Shown here: positions 1 to 7,258 of the stretch, piece by piece
How the letters are laid out: every line of letters begins with the position of its first letter
How positions within the stretch are numbered: the first letter of the stretch is position 1
Notes under the pieces: generated by a model
What the model was told of the DNA's origin: nothing
The model's database searches: none
Seen by the model: only the letters and a program-made list of their open reading frames with translations
Source: Microbacteriaceae bacterium
GTDB lineage: Bacteria; Actinomycetota; Actinomycetes; Actinomycetales; Microbacteriaceae
Reading direction: 5' to 3'
Assembly (NCBI GenBank): GCA_009925875.1
Contig: RFQD01000044.1
Span: forward strand, 1-9,359
DNA length: 9,359 nt
Translations under genes and position numbers: made by a program

Positions 1-570
1 CCAAAAGACCATTCCCATCACGCTCATGGATGACAACGACCGTTCGCCGAGCATGAAATAGACGACGTACGCCGCCGCGGCAATGGAGGCATAAATCACG
101 CCGACCGGGTCGAGGGTGCTGTTCCACACCTGGGCGACCACGGCGAGGCCGGCAATCACCAACCCAATAGAAAACCAAATCCGGCGACGGACGCGTTCCT
201 TGAAGAATACAAGGGAGATCAAGGCGACTGCCGGCACCGCGAGGTACTCAAAGAGCAGGGCAATTCCGACATCGATTCGAGAGACCGCGAGGGCGTAAAA
301 CTGTTGCAGCATCGCCACGCCGGCAATCCCGAGCACCACCATCTGAACTACTTGCCGTCGCGTGAGTCGGAACGCCGCGCGGTCGGTGATGAGCAAGATA
401 ATCCCCGTGATGATGACCGTGACGAGGGTGCGCAACAGCGTGAGCTGTGAGGGCGACAGAGTGTTGTGGCGGAGCAGAATTGAAATGACGCTTCCGTTGG
501 CGCCGAAACTTGCAGCGGAGAGAAAGCCGATGACATACCCGAAGGCGGGACGACGGGCGGTGTTCGGCAT
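1..570 (-). CDS. EamA-family (DMT superfamily) transporter, N-terminal part, cut by window edge
   Basis: This is an inner-membrane protein of the drug/metabolite transporter type. The visible part is 190 codons from ATG at 570, with no stop before the left edge. It shows about six hydrophobic segments (roughly residues 10-32, 45-62, 75-98, 102-122, 130-148 and 156-175), separated by short basic loops such as the one around 124-130 (FFKERVRRR). The FGANGSVIS stretch in segment 1 and the FEYLAVP...FFKERVR pattern at 108-128 are typical of EamA half-repeats, which usually form a ten-helix protein of about 300 residues. So the second repeat is probably outside the window. The substrate cannot be told from sequence; family members export amino acids, metabolites or drugs. 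The start is supported by a TAGTCT box exactly 6 nt upstream, which suggests a leaderless mRNA. It is divergent from msrA, 22 bp away. Confidence 0.85.
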   Translation of the reverse strand, partial: MPNTARRPAFGYVIGFLSAASFGANGSVISILLRHNTLSPSQLTLLRTLVTVIITGIILLITDRAAFRLTRRQVVQMVVLGIAGVAMLQQFYALAVSRIDVGIALLFEYLAVPAVALISLVFFKERVRRRIWFSIGLVIAGLAVVAQVWNSTLDPVGVIYASIAAAAYVVYFMLGERSLSSMSVMGMVFW

Positions 571-576
571 CGAACC

Positions 577-586
577 AGACTAGCCT
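577..586. promoter_or_regulatory. Overlapping divergent -10 elements for the EamA gene and msrA (leaderless)
   Basis: On the plus strand TAGCCT (581-586) lies 6 nt before the msrA ATG at 593. On the minus strand TAGTCT (582-577) lies 6 nt before the EamA-gene ATG at 570. Both fit the actinobacterial TANNNT -10 box placed so that transcription begins at the A of the start codon. The two hexamers share 2 bp within a CTAG core, so RNA polymerase could probably serve only one direction at a time. I see no clear -35 on either side. No Shine-Dalgarno sequence fits in the 22-bp gap, which supports leaderless starts. Confidence 0.6.
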
Positions 587-592
587 TTGCGT

Positions 593-1117
593 ATGCACAC
601 TTTTGTTCTTGCAGGTGGTTGTTTCTGGTGTTTGGATGCGGTGTATCGCACGCTCAACGGAGTCACCGACGTTGTCTCAGGTTACGCGGGTGGTACGGTT
701 CCTCATCCCAGCTATGAGGCAGTGTGCACGGGCGACACGGGTCACGCGGAAGTCGTCGCGGTCTCGTTCGATTCCGACATCATTCCCGACTCCGTCATTC
801 TCGACGTGTTCTTCACTCTTCATGACCCTCGTCAGCTCAATCGGCAGGGCAACGACGTGGGCACACAATACCGCTCCGCGATGTTTTATGAGGATGACCT
901 GCAGAAGGCGCTCTTCGAGGCAGCCATCGCTCGAGCTGAAGAATTGTGGGGTGGCGGTGTCGTCACGACCTTGGAACCGTTGCGAGACTTCTATACGGCC
1001 GAGGAGTATCACCAGAACTTCTTCGCCAAGAATCCCGGTCAGGGATATTGTGTTGCGGTCGCCGTACCCAAGGTGAACAAGGTGCGCGCGAGCTTCAGTT
1101 CGTATATCCGCGACTAA
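593..1117 (+). CDS. msrA: Peptide-methionine (S)-S-oxide reductase MsrA
   Basis: This cytosolic repair enzyme reduces methionine-S-sulfoxide, free or in proteins, back to methionine; the oxidised enzyme is normally recycled by thioredoxin. The protein has 174 residues, a normal single-domain length. The active-site motif GCFWC is at residues 9-13 (nucleophile Cys10). Further family signatures are VSGYAGG (28-34), GHAEVV (50-55), the conserved TLHDP (75-79) and GNDVGTQYRS (87-96). A C-terminal GYC places Cys153 as the likely resolving cysteine. The motif ends in Cys13 rather than the more common Gly. I chose ATG 593 over the in-frame TTG at 587, because the TTG lies between a good -10 box and the predicted transcript start. 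Divergent from the EamA gene; a nested hairpin begins 3 nt after the stop. Confidence 0.95.
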   Translation: MHTFVLAGGCFWCLDAVYRTLNGVTDVVSGYAGGTVPHPSYEAVCTGDTGHAEVVAVSFDSDIIPDSVILDVFFTLHDPRQLNRQGNDVGTQYRSAMFYEDDLQKALFEAAIARAEELWGGGVVTTLEPLRDFYTAEEYHQNFFAKNPGQGYCVAVAVPKVNKVRASFSSYIRD

Positions 1118-1119
1118 CC

Positions 1120-1184
1120 ATCAACAGGCGGTGTGCTGGGGATCTGACCCCCAACGCGTCACGCACGAGAGATCGCCTGTTGAT
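1120..1184. repeat. Perfect 11-bp inverted repeat with nested hairpins between msrA and ssb
   Basis: ATCAACAGGCG (1120-1130) is the exact reverse complement of CGCCTGTTGAT (1174-1184), with 43 bp between the arms. Inside, GTGTG (1131-1135) can pair with CGCAC (1162-1166, one G-U). TGGGG (1137-1141) pairs with CCCCA (1149-1153) around a 7-nt loop. As RNA this makes a three-tier folded rod starting 3 nt after the msrA stop. No U-run follows, so it is not a textbook intrinsic terminator. It could be a 3'-end stabiliser or U-less terminator for msrA, a structured leader of ssb mRNA, or a small structured RNA. Confidence 0.6.
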
Positions 1185-1219
1185 CTTGTTGCACACTCGG
1201 TGAACCCACTCATCTCAAT

Positions 1220-1224
1220 GGAGG
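1220..1224 (+). promoter_or_regulatory. Ribosome binding site of ssb
   Basis: GGAGG lies 6 nt before the ATG at 1231. It is the strongest Shine-Dalgarno sequence in the window and fixes the ssb start. It also shows that ssb mRNA has a leader, unlike the leaderless genes nearby. Confidence 0.8.
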
Positions 1225-1230
1225 TTCATC

Positions 1231-1638
1231 ATGACTGACCAGATATCGCTTACCGGTCTCGTGGCTACGACACCGAGACACATCACGACGAGCGAGGGGC
1301 TCGCCATCACGTCATTTCGACTCGCATCCAGTCAGCGTCGTTACGACCGCGTCGCTCAGAGTTGGATTGATGGCGATACCAATTGGTATACCGTCTCGGC
1401 ATTTCGCGGACTCGCGCAGAACTCGGCCACGTCGCTCAGTAAAGGCGACCGCGTGATCGTGACGGGGCGTGTTCGAATTCGAGACTGGGAGAACACAGAT
1501 CGCTCCGGCACAACCGTCGAAATCGAGGCCGACTCCCTCGGTCACGATCTGACCTGGGGCACCGCGGTGTACACACGCACCACGGCTCCCCAGCCGAGCG
1601 ACGATGCCATGGTCGACGTCGAAACGAACGCAGCCTAG
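1231..1638 (+). CDS. ssb: Single-stranded DNA-binding protein (secondary, short C-tail type)
   Basis: This is an OB-fold protein expected to bind single-stranded DNA during replication, repair or recombination. It has 135 residues, shorter than the main actinobacterial SSB (about 160-190). The OB fold spans about residues 5-110. Signs are the N-terminal LTGLVATTPR strand, SFRLAS (28-33) before a basic loop, NWYTVSAFRGLAQN (51-64), SKGDRVIVTGRVR (70-82) and TTVEIEADSLGHDLTWGTA (94-112), with Trp45, Trp52, Trp86 and Trp109 available for base stacking. The tail after residue 115 is short and ends in VETNAA. It lacks the acidic DDDIPF-like tip that recruits repair and replication proteins in the main SSB, which fits an SsbB-type paralogue. 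A good ribosome binding site precedes it; the lipoprotein and ettA follow on the same strand. Confidence 0.9.
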   Translation: MTDQISLTGLVATTPRHITTSEGLAITSFRLASSQRRYDRVAQSWIDGDTNWYTVSAFRGLAQNSATSLSKGDRVIVTGRVRIRDWENTDRSGTTVEIEADSLGHDLTWGTAVYTRTTAPQPSDDAMVDVETNAA

Positions 1639-1661
1639 ATTCGCGTTTGCTTGTCGTCACA

Positions 1662-1675
1662 GAGGGCACACCCTC
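1662..1675. other. Small GC hairpin after ssb (possible weak terminator)
   Basis: GAGGG and CCCTC flank a CACA loop 24 nt after the ssb stop. The stem is only 5 bp and no T-run follows, so terminator function is doubtful. Confidence 0.25.
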
Positions 1676-1700
1676 AGCAAAATCACGGAACAGAGTCACG

Positions 1701-1706
1701 TAGACT
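1701..1706 (+). promoter_or_regulatory. Candidate -10 box upstream of the lipoprotein gene
   Basis: TAGACT matches the actinobacterial TANNNT pattern 55 nt before the ATG at 1762. I find no convincing -35 at 17-18 bp. If real, the lipoprotein mRNA would have a leader of roughly 50 nt containing the TGAGG ribosome binding site. Confidence 0.3.
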
Positions 1707-1751
1707 TCTTCTCGCTCTCCACCCGAGTGCAACAATTCGACCGTGAACGTC

Positions 1752-1756
1752 TGAGG
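1752..1756 (+). promoter_or_regulatory. Ribosome binding site of the lipoprotein gene
   Basis: TGAGG lies 5 nt before the ATG at 1762 and supports that start. From there the protein opens directly with a lipoprotein signal peptide. Confidence 0.55.
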
Positions 1757-1761
1757 TTTCC

Positions 1762-2247
1762 ATGCGCCGGCTACTCGTCGCCACGATTGCTGTGGGTGTC
1801 GCCCTCTGCCTCTCCTCATGCGGTTTTGGCCGCATGCCGGTCCCTTCGGCAGATCCGTCTGCGTCCGGCTCGGCCTCACCATCCGCGGGCACGCAGGCTC
1901 GTAACGTCCCCAAGCTGAACCCCACAGCAAAACCCAAGGCGAACCTGCCGTACTTCTTGTACATCCTCAACGGCGCTTATGACGCAAATTCCGGTCCGGA
2001 TACGCCGTCGGAAGTCATGGCCGCAGCGGTTGCGAGCGCCGGGTTCGATGCGAGCACGATCCAGATTTCTGACAACTCGACGGCCCTCGGTCTCAACCCC
2101 GACGCGAAGTATGTTTCCGTGATCTTCAACGGAGAGTGTTTGGTTGGCACATGGGGATCATCCGTGACGAGCCCCACGGCCACGGCGCTTCCCGTGTTAC
2201 CGCAGGGCGGTTGCCTCATCGGCGGCACCATTCACTCGTATCAGTAA
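1762..2247 (+). CDS. Small secreted lipoprotein, conserved in Microbacteriaceae (DUF6993-like)
   Basis: This is a 161-residue protein with a clear lipoprotein signal: basic MRR, a hydrophobic core at 4-16 and the lipobox LSSC with Cys20 as the lipidated residue. A low-complexity Ser/Pro/Ala linker follows (about 28-60), as in many actinobacterial surface lipoproteins. The folded part is about residues 60-161. It contains an NLPYFLYILN stretch and two cysteines (Cys126 in GECLVG, Cys151 in GGCLIGG), which could form a disulfide outside the cell. I recall similar small lipoproteins beside ettA in Microbacteriaceae (DUF6993), but this is memory, not a search, and no function is known to me. It lies 60 bp before ettA. 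TA-rich promoter sequence for ettA starts just after its stop, so the two genes may be transcribed separately. Confidence 0.75.
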   Translation: MRRLLVATIAVGVALCLSSCGFGRMPVPSADPSASGSASPSAGTQARNVPKLNPTAKPKANLPYFLYILNGAYDANSGPDTPSEVMAAAVASAGFDASTIQISDNSTALGLNPDAKYVSVIFNGECLVGTWGSSVTSPTATALPVLPQGGCLIGGTIHSYQ

Positions 2248-2293
2248 ACGTTGCGCAATCTGTCGCACGGTCCGTCGTACAGGAGCTCGCCGG

Positions 2294-2299
2294 TAGGCT
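2294..2299 (+). promoter_or_regulatory. -10 box of a leaderless ettA transcript
   Basis: TAGGCT ends 7 nt before the ATG at 2307, which would place the transcript start at or next to the start codon. No Shine-Dalgarno sequence sits in the usual window before the ATG. This supports 2307 over an in-frame start further upstream, which would overlap the lipoprotein gene. Confidence 0.5.
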
Positions 2300-2306
2300 G
2301 AACTTC

Positions 2307-3989
<1,683 letters not shown>

Positions 3990-3991
3990 TC

Positions 3992-4480
3992 GTGCGCATA
4001 CACGTTCCCACTCGACTAAGGTGGTCGGATCTCGACGCCTACGGTCACGTCAACAACGCGCAGATGTTTGGGTTGCTCGAAGAAGCGCGCATCCACGCGT
4101 TTTGGGAGGGTGACAATGCGGCCGGTGATGCGCCGCCCACTCGGATATTTCGTGGTGGACCGACCGCGGACACATTCACGCTCATCGCGCATCAAGAAAT
4201 TGAGTACCTCGCTCCCATCGCCTACCAGCGCGACCCTCTCGATTTGGAGCTCTGGATTGGACGACTCGGCGGCGCAAGTCTCGAAGTGTGTTACGAGGTA
4301 TGGTCGCCCATCGGTGAGGTTCCTCGTGTGTTGTTCACTCGAGCAACGACGACGATTGTCTTAGTGGACTCGGCGACGATGAAGCCGCGTCGCATTCGAG
4401 ACGACGAGCGCGACGCTGTGGAACCCTACCTCGAACCGATGATCGAGTTCGGTCGCAAAGGCTCAGAGAACGCGCGTTGA
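3992..4480 (+). CDS. Acyl-CoA thioesterase, 4HBT hotdog-fold family
   Basis: This cytosolic hotdog-fold enzyme should hydrolyse an acyl-CoA thioester; the substrate is not deducible. It has 162 residues, normal for the 4-hydroxybenzoyl-CoA thioesterase/YbgC-like group. The N-terminal signature RWSDLDAYGHVNN (10-22) holds the likely catalytic Asp15 and the start of the central hot-dog helix (NAQMFGLLEEAR). Later strands are IAHQEIEYLAPI (65-76), LELWIGRLGGASLEVCYEV (85-103) and ATTTIVLVD (118-126). The GTG at 3992 lies 2 bp after the ettA stop, so the gene is probably cotranscribed and translationally coupled with ettA. An acyl-CoA thioesterase just downstream of ettA is a pairing I have seen in related actinobacteria, though no functional link is known. 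The stop falls inside a 14-bp tandem repeat. Confidence 0.88.
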   Translation: MRIHVPTRLRWSDLDAYGHVNNAQMFGLLEEARIHAFWEGDNAAGDAPPTRIFRGGPTADTFTLIAHQEIEYLAPIAYQRDPLDLELWIGRLGGASLEVCYEVWSPIGEVPRVLFTRATTTIVLVDSATMKPRRIRDDERDAVEPYLEPMIEFGRKGSENAR

Positions 4481-4523
4481 ACTTCGCGCGTCGACGTTCG
4501 CGCGTTGACCTTCGTGCGTCGAC
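4468..4523. repeat. 14-bp tandem repeat, about four units, at a convergent gene junction
   Basis: Three adjacent units read cttcgcgcgtcgac (4482-4495), gttcgcgcgttgac (4496-4509) and cttcgtgcgtcgac (4510-4523), differing at only two or three bases. A fourth, poorer unit (4468-4481, 11 of 14 matches) covers the thioesterase stop codon. The last base of unit 3 begins the dedA stop on the other strand. The array therefore fills the whole gap between the two convergent genes. ACGCGCG (4470-4476) and CGCGCGT (4485-4491) can also form a 7-bp hairpin. GTCGAC palindromes occur twice. Confidence 0.75.
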
Positions 4524-5155
4524 TAGCTCGCGTCAGGCCGCTTACGCCGAGCCATGATTCGCTCTCGGAGTAACTCAAGTGGCATGGGCAGCGACGACAG
4601 CACAACGAACACGAGCACGACGATTTCGAAGTTGTCTTGCACAAAAGGAATGAGTCCGAGTCCGTATCCCAGTCCGGTTAGTCCGACGACCCAGGCGAAG
4701 CCGCCAATCAGGTTGAACGTGACAAAGCGCCGAGCTGGCATGTCTGCAATGCCGGCAAAGGTCGGCATGACGGCGCGAACAACGGGAACGAAGCGGGCCA
4801 GGATGAGTGCGCGCGCTCCGTAGCGGTCAAGAAATCCGCGCGTTCGTTCGACGGTCTTTGGCGTGAAGAACCACGCCTTCTCTTTGGTGAACATTCGGCG
4901 ACCGAATTTGTGCCCGAGCCAAAAGCCCACTTGAGCACCCAGGATTGCTCCGAGCAGAACGAGAAGCATCGCGAGTGGCAATGGAAACCACGTAATCTTC
5001 GTCGCCAATGTCATTCCGAGCAGAAACAGCAACGAGTCGCCCGGAAGGATGGAGCCAATGATGGTTGCCGTTTCAACAAAAATCAGCACGGCGACGCCGA
5101 CGACAGCGAACGTGCCGAGCACGTCAATGAGTGCGTGCGGATCAAACCAATTCAT
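4523..5155 (-). CDS. DedA-family membrane protein (candidate undecaprenyl-phosphate translocase)
   Basis: This is a multi-pass inner-membrane protein of the DedA/SNARE-associated (PF09335-type) family, 210 residues, normal length. Some bacterial DedA proteins return undecaprenyl phosphate across the membrane; others affect membrane potential and envelope stress. Family marks are Glu28 in the first hydrophobic segment, the re-entrant motif LPGDSLLFLLG (37-47), the amphipathic region at 75-110 (GHKFGRR, FLDRYGARALI) and RFVPVVRAVMPTFAG (121-135) with Arg121, Arg127 and Pro131. Hydrophobic helices follow at about 147-172 and 175-190, with a basic tail. The open frame reaches back to 5374. I chose ATG 5155 because MNWFDPH opens a family-like N-terminus and the extra upstream residues are antisense-like and inside the glycosyltransferase gene. 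It overlaps that gene's stop by 14 bp, so translation is probably coupled. Confidence 0.9.
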   Translation of the reverse strand: MNWFDPHALIDVLGTFAVVGVAVLIFVETATIIGSILPGDSLLFLLGMTLATKITWFPLPLAMLLVLLGAILGAQVGFWLGHKFGRRMFTKEKAWFFTPKTVERTRGFLDRYGARALILARFVPVVRAVMPTFAGIADMPARRFVTFNLIGGFAWVVGLTGLGYGLGLIPFVQDNFEIVVLVFVVLSSLPMPLELLRERIMARRKRPDAS

Positions 5156-6308
5156 CGGACGTTGTCGATTCAAACGCCCGCTGCCCGATTGCCATGGCAT
5201 AGTGAGCGAGCAGCCGCTCGTTGTTTGCCTCCCACGTTCGGGTGAGCATCTTGCGTCGACCGGCCTCACCCATTCGCGCACGCAGAGCCTCATCGCGCAA
5301 TAAGAAACGAACCGCGCGACGCGTGATGTGCTTATCATCTGGGTCGACGAGAAAACCTGTTTCCCCATTGTCAATCAGATACTTGGGTCCCCCGGCGTCG
5401 GGAGACACGACGGGAACACCGGATGCTTGGGCTTCTTGCAACGTTTGCCCAAACGTCTCCTCGGCGCCAAAGTGGACGAACACATCCATGGCCGCATAGG
5501 CACGAGCCAAGTCTTCTCCACTCTGTGAGCCCACAAAAGTGAACGACTTCTCTGGGAGCTCGCGTTCAAGTCGCGCTCGCTCAGCTCCATCACCCACGAT
5601 AACGAAGGCCGTATCGCGCATGTCGGCGAGTTCCTTGAATCGGTGCACCTGCTTCTCGGGTGCCAGGCGACCCACGTAGCCCACCAGGTGGCGTCGACCC
5701 CGGGTGAGTTTTTCCCGCAACGCGATAGTTTCCGGTTCCGTCTTGAGGTTCGGGTGGAATCGCGAAATGTCGACACCGCGACCCCACACGGAGACGTGAG
5801 GCGCACCGAGTTGGGTGAGGTACAGCGCCGACTCCGGGGTGGGGGCGAGGTTGATGTCGGCGTTGCCATGGATGCTGGCCACGAGTCGATCGGCGACCGC
5901 GCGCACGAAGGGCACGCCGTAGCGGTCGCTGTAGCCCGCCAAATCGGTCTGATAGATCGCAACTGTCGGAATCCCGAGACGGCGCGCGACTCCGATGGCT
6001 GCTCCGCCAAGCACGAACGGTGAGGCGACGTGCATCACATCAGGTGCGAACTGCGTCAGGATTCGGGCGAGAAAGGGACTGGGCATCCCCACAGGAAACT
6101 GGCGAAACGGCAGCGACGGTACGCGCACAATTCGAAAACCGCGATACTCACGTTCGAGGCTCAAATCGGCAATTCCATTCGACGGCGCAACAATGATGGC
6201 TTCGTGTCCCTGTTGCGCGAGAGTGTCGCACACGCGCAGAACAGAATTAGTCACGCCATTGAGTTGTGGGAGAAAAGACTCGGTGACGATGGCGACGCGA
6301 AGGCTCAT
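5142..6308 (-). CDS. Glycosyltransferase family 4 (MgtA/PimB-like mannosyltransferase candidate)
   Basis: This is a GT-B fold glycosyltransferase of 388 residues, likely peripheral on the inner membrane. The N-terminal domain begins VAIVTESFLPQLNGVTNSV (5-23), the acceptor-side GxxNxV loop of actinobacterial lipid mannosyltransferases, with HVASPF (93-98) and IYQTDLAGY (118-126). The C-terminal donor domain has VGYVGRLAPEKQ (209-220; Arg214 and Lys219 for the nucleotide-sugar phosphates), VIVGDGAER (236-244), FVGSQSGEDLARAYAAMDVFV and the EX7E motif (Glu284, Glu292) in EETFGQTLQEA. Closest known relatives by pattern are GDP-mannose-dependent enzymes acting on phosphatidylinositol or glucuronosyl diacylglycerol. 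That suggests glycolipid or lipoglycan synthesis, but donor and acceptor are inferred. A TATTCT box 6 nt before the ATG suggests a leaderless promoter, 60 bp after the tesB-like gene. DedA overlaps its 3' end. Confidence 0.9.
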   Translation of the reverse strand: MSLRVAIVTESFLPQLNGVTNSVLRVCDTLAQQGHEAIIVAPSNGIADLSLEREYRGFRIVRVPSLPFRQFPVGMPSPFLARILTQFAPDVMHVASPFVLGGAAIGVARRLGIPTVAIYQTDLAGYSDRYGVPFVRAVADRLVASIHGNADINLAPTPESALYLTQLGAPHVSVWGRGVDISRFHPNLKTEPETIALREKLTRGRRHLVGYVGRLAPEKQVHRFKELADMRDTAFVIVGDGAERARLERELPEKSFTFVGSQSGEDLARAYAAMDVFVHFGAEETFGQTLQEAQASGVPVVSPDAGGPKYLIDNGETGFLVDPDDKHITRRAVRFLLRDEALRARMGEAGRRKMLTRTWEANNERLLAHYAMAIGQRAFESTTSDELV

Positions 6309-6314
6309 GTCGTC

Positions 6315-6320
6315 AGAATA
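6315..6320 (-). promoter_or_regulatory. -10 box of a leaderless transcript for the glycosyltransferase gene
   Basis: On the minus strand TATTCT ends 6 nt before the ATG at 6308, and no ribosome binding site is present. The spacing equals that seen at msrA and the EamA gene. It would drive the glycosyltransferase-dedA pair independently of the upstream tesB-like gene. Confidence 0.5.
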
Positions 6321-6368
6321 AGAACACCACGTTGTGCGAAGTATTCGTGAAAGTAAATGTCGGGTGAA

Positions 6369-7226
6369 CTATTGCGGAACACGCAGCATGCCTTCTTGCG
6401 CAACGGAGGCGACGAGGATCCCATCCTGCGAATAGATGCGCCCGGTTCCGAGCGAGCGACCGCCCTGAGCACTCGGTGACTCGAGCACATAGAGCATCCA
6501 TTCGTCTGCCCGCGCGTCACGGTGAAACCACATGGCGTGGTCAAGACTCGCCGCTTTGAGTCCCTCGGTTGCCCATGCGACTCCATGCCGGCGAAATGCG
6601 GGCTCAAAAATCGTGTAGTCGCTGGCCCACGCAATCGCGGCCCGATGAAGTGCGGGATTGTCCGGCAGTGGTGAGTGCGTGCGCATCCAAACCGACTGGC
6701 GTGCGACACGGTCACCGTGCACCACGTCATACAGGGTGCCGCCGATGTGTCGGATGTCGAACGGTCGATAGTTTGCCCAGTAATCCGCCATGGGATGGTC
6801 GAGGCGAGAGAGTTCTTCGGCCGCGCTCGGCAACTCGCTCGGGCCGGGAATGTCCTCGGGCATGTTGAGCTGGTGATCCAGACCGTTGTCTCGATCTTGA
6901 AACGACGCAATCAGGGACAAGATTGGCGCGCCCGACTGATAGGCCTGTGCTCGACGTGTCGAGAAGCTGCGTCCGTCATGAATTCGGTCAACGGCAAAGT
7001 CAATCCCGGCGCGATCGTCACCCGGTCGCAAGAAATAGGCGTGCACGGAGTGAAGCGGGCGGTCCTGCGGAACGCACAGGGTTGCCGCGAGAATCGACTG
7101 GGCGAGAACTTGACCCCCGTAGACGCGAGCTCGCGGCATGCGCAGACTCGGCGCAGAGAAGGAATCTGGCTGGTCACCCGGTACCAGCGTGAGGGCGTCC
7201 AGCATGAGCGCGACGCTATCGTGCAC
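6369..7226 (-). CDS. tesB: Acyl-CoA thioesterase II (TesB-like)
   Basis: This double-hotdog cytosolic thioesterase should hydrolyse medium- to long-chain acyl-CoAs to free acid and CoA. It has 285 residues, the family's usual length. The first hotdog includes ARVYGGQVLAQSILAA (33-48), SVHAYFLRPGD (60-70) and RIHDGRSFSTRRAQAYQSG (81-99). The second includes AAIAWASDYTIFEPA (196-210), ASLDHAMWFHR (226-236), DEWMLYVLESPSA (241-253) and SVAQEG (274-279). Asp203, Ser227 and Gln277 sit where E. coli TesB has its catalytic Asp204, Thr228 and Gln278, with Ser replacing Thr as in many homologues. The frame also allows a GTG at 7235. I prefer the GTG at 7226 because AAGGGG lies 8 nt before it. Divergent from the hypothetical gene at 7259. 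Confidence 0.93.
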   Translation of the reverse strand: MHDSVALMLDALTLVPGDQPDSFSAPSLRMPRARVYGGQVLAQSILAATLCVPQDRPLHSVHAYFLRPGDDRAGIDFAVDRIHDGRSFSTRRAQAYQSGAPILSLIASFQDRDNGLDHQLNMPEDIPGPSELPSAAEELSRLDHPMADYWANYRPFDIRHIGGTLYDVVHGDRVARQSVWMRTHSPLPDNPALHRAAIAWASDYTIFEPAFRRHGVAWATEGLKAASLDHAMWFHRDARADEWMLYVLESPSAQGGRSLGTGRIYSQDGILVASVAQEGMLRVPQ

Positions 7227-7234
7227 CAGGACCA

Positions 7235-7240
7235 CCCCTT
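7235..7240 (-). promoter_or_regulatory. Ribosome binding site deciding the tesB start
   Basis: On the minus strand AAGGGG ends 8 nt before the GTG at 7226. The other possible GTG, at 7235, has no room for this site. A TANNNT box (TAGAGT, 7279-7274) further upstream could supply a leadered transcript, but there is no clear -35. Confidence 0.45.
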
Positions 7241-7243
7241 CGC

Positions 7244-7249
7244 TAGTTT
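7244..7249 (+). promoter_or_regulatory. Candidate -10 box for the hypothetical gene at 7259
   Basis: TAGTTT lies 9 nt before the ATG at 7259, giving a leader of about 3 nt if transcription starts at A7256. There is no Shine-Dalgarno sequence in this short space. As at the EamA/msrA junction, the box sits on a CTAG between divergent genes. Confidence 0.35.
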
Positions 7250-7258
7250 GGACTCACC

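Noticed and set aside
1120..1184. Integron attC site
   Set aside because: The arms contain AAC and GTT in the right orientation, but both flanks deviate from the RYYYAAC/GTTRRRY cores, the arms are perfectly complementary without the usual extrahelical bases, and no integrase or cassette array is present.
1436..1930. Minus-strand open frame of 164 codons crossing the ssb-lipoprotein gap
   Set aside because: It overlaps the coding parts of two well-supported plus-strand genes and has Arg/Pro-rich sequence; only a short middle stretch looks protein-like, which can be chance.
4468..4523. CRISPR array
   Set aside because: The 14-bp units are directly adjacent with no spacers and no cas genes are nearby.
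4523..5374. Longer dedA with 73 extra N-terminal codons
   Set aside because: The extension is Arg/Ser/Cys-rich, has no membrane segment and lies within the glycosyltransferase gene; ATG 5155 gives a standard DedA N-terminus.
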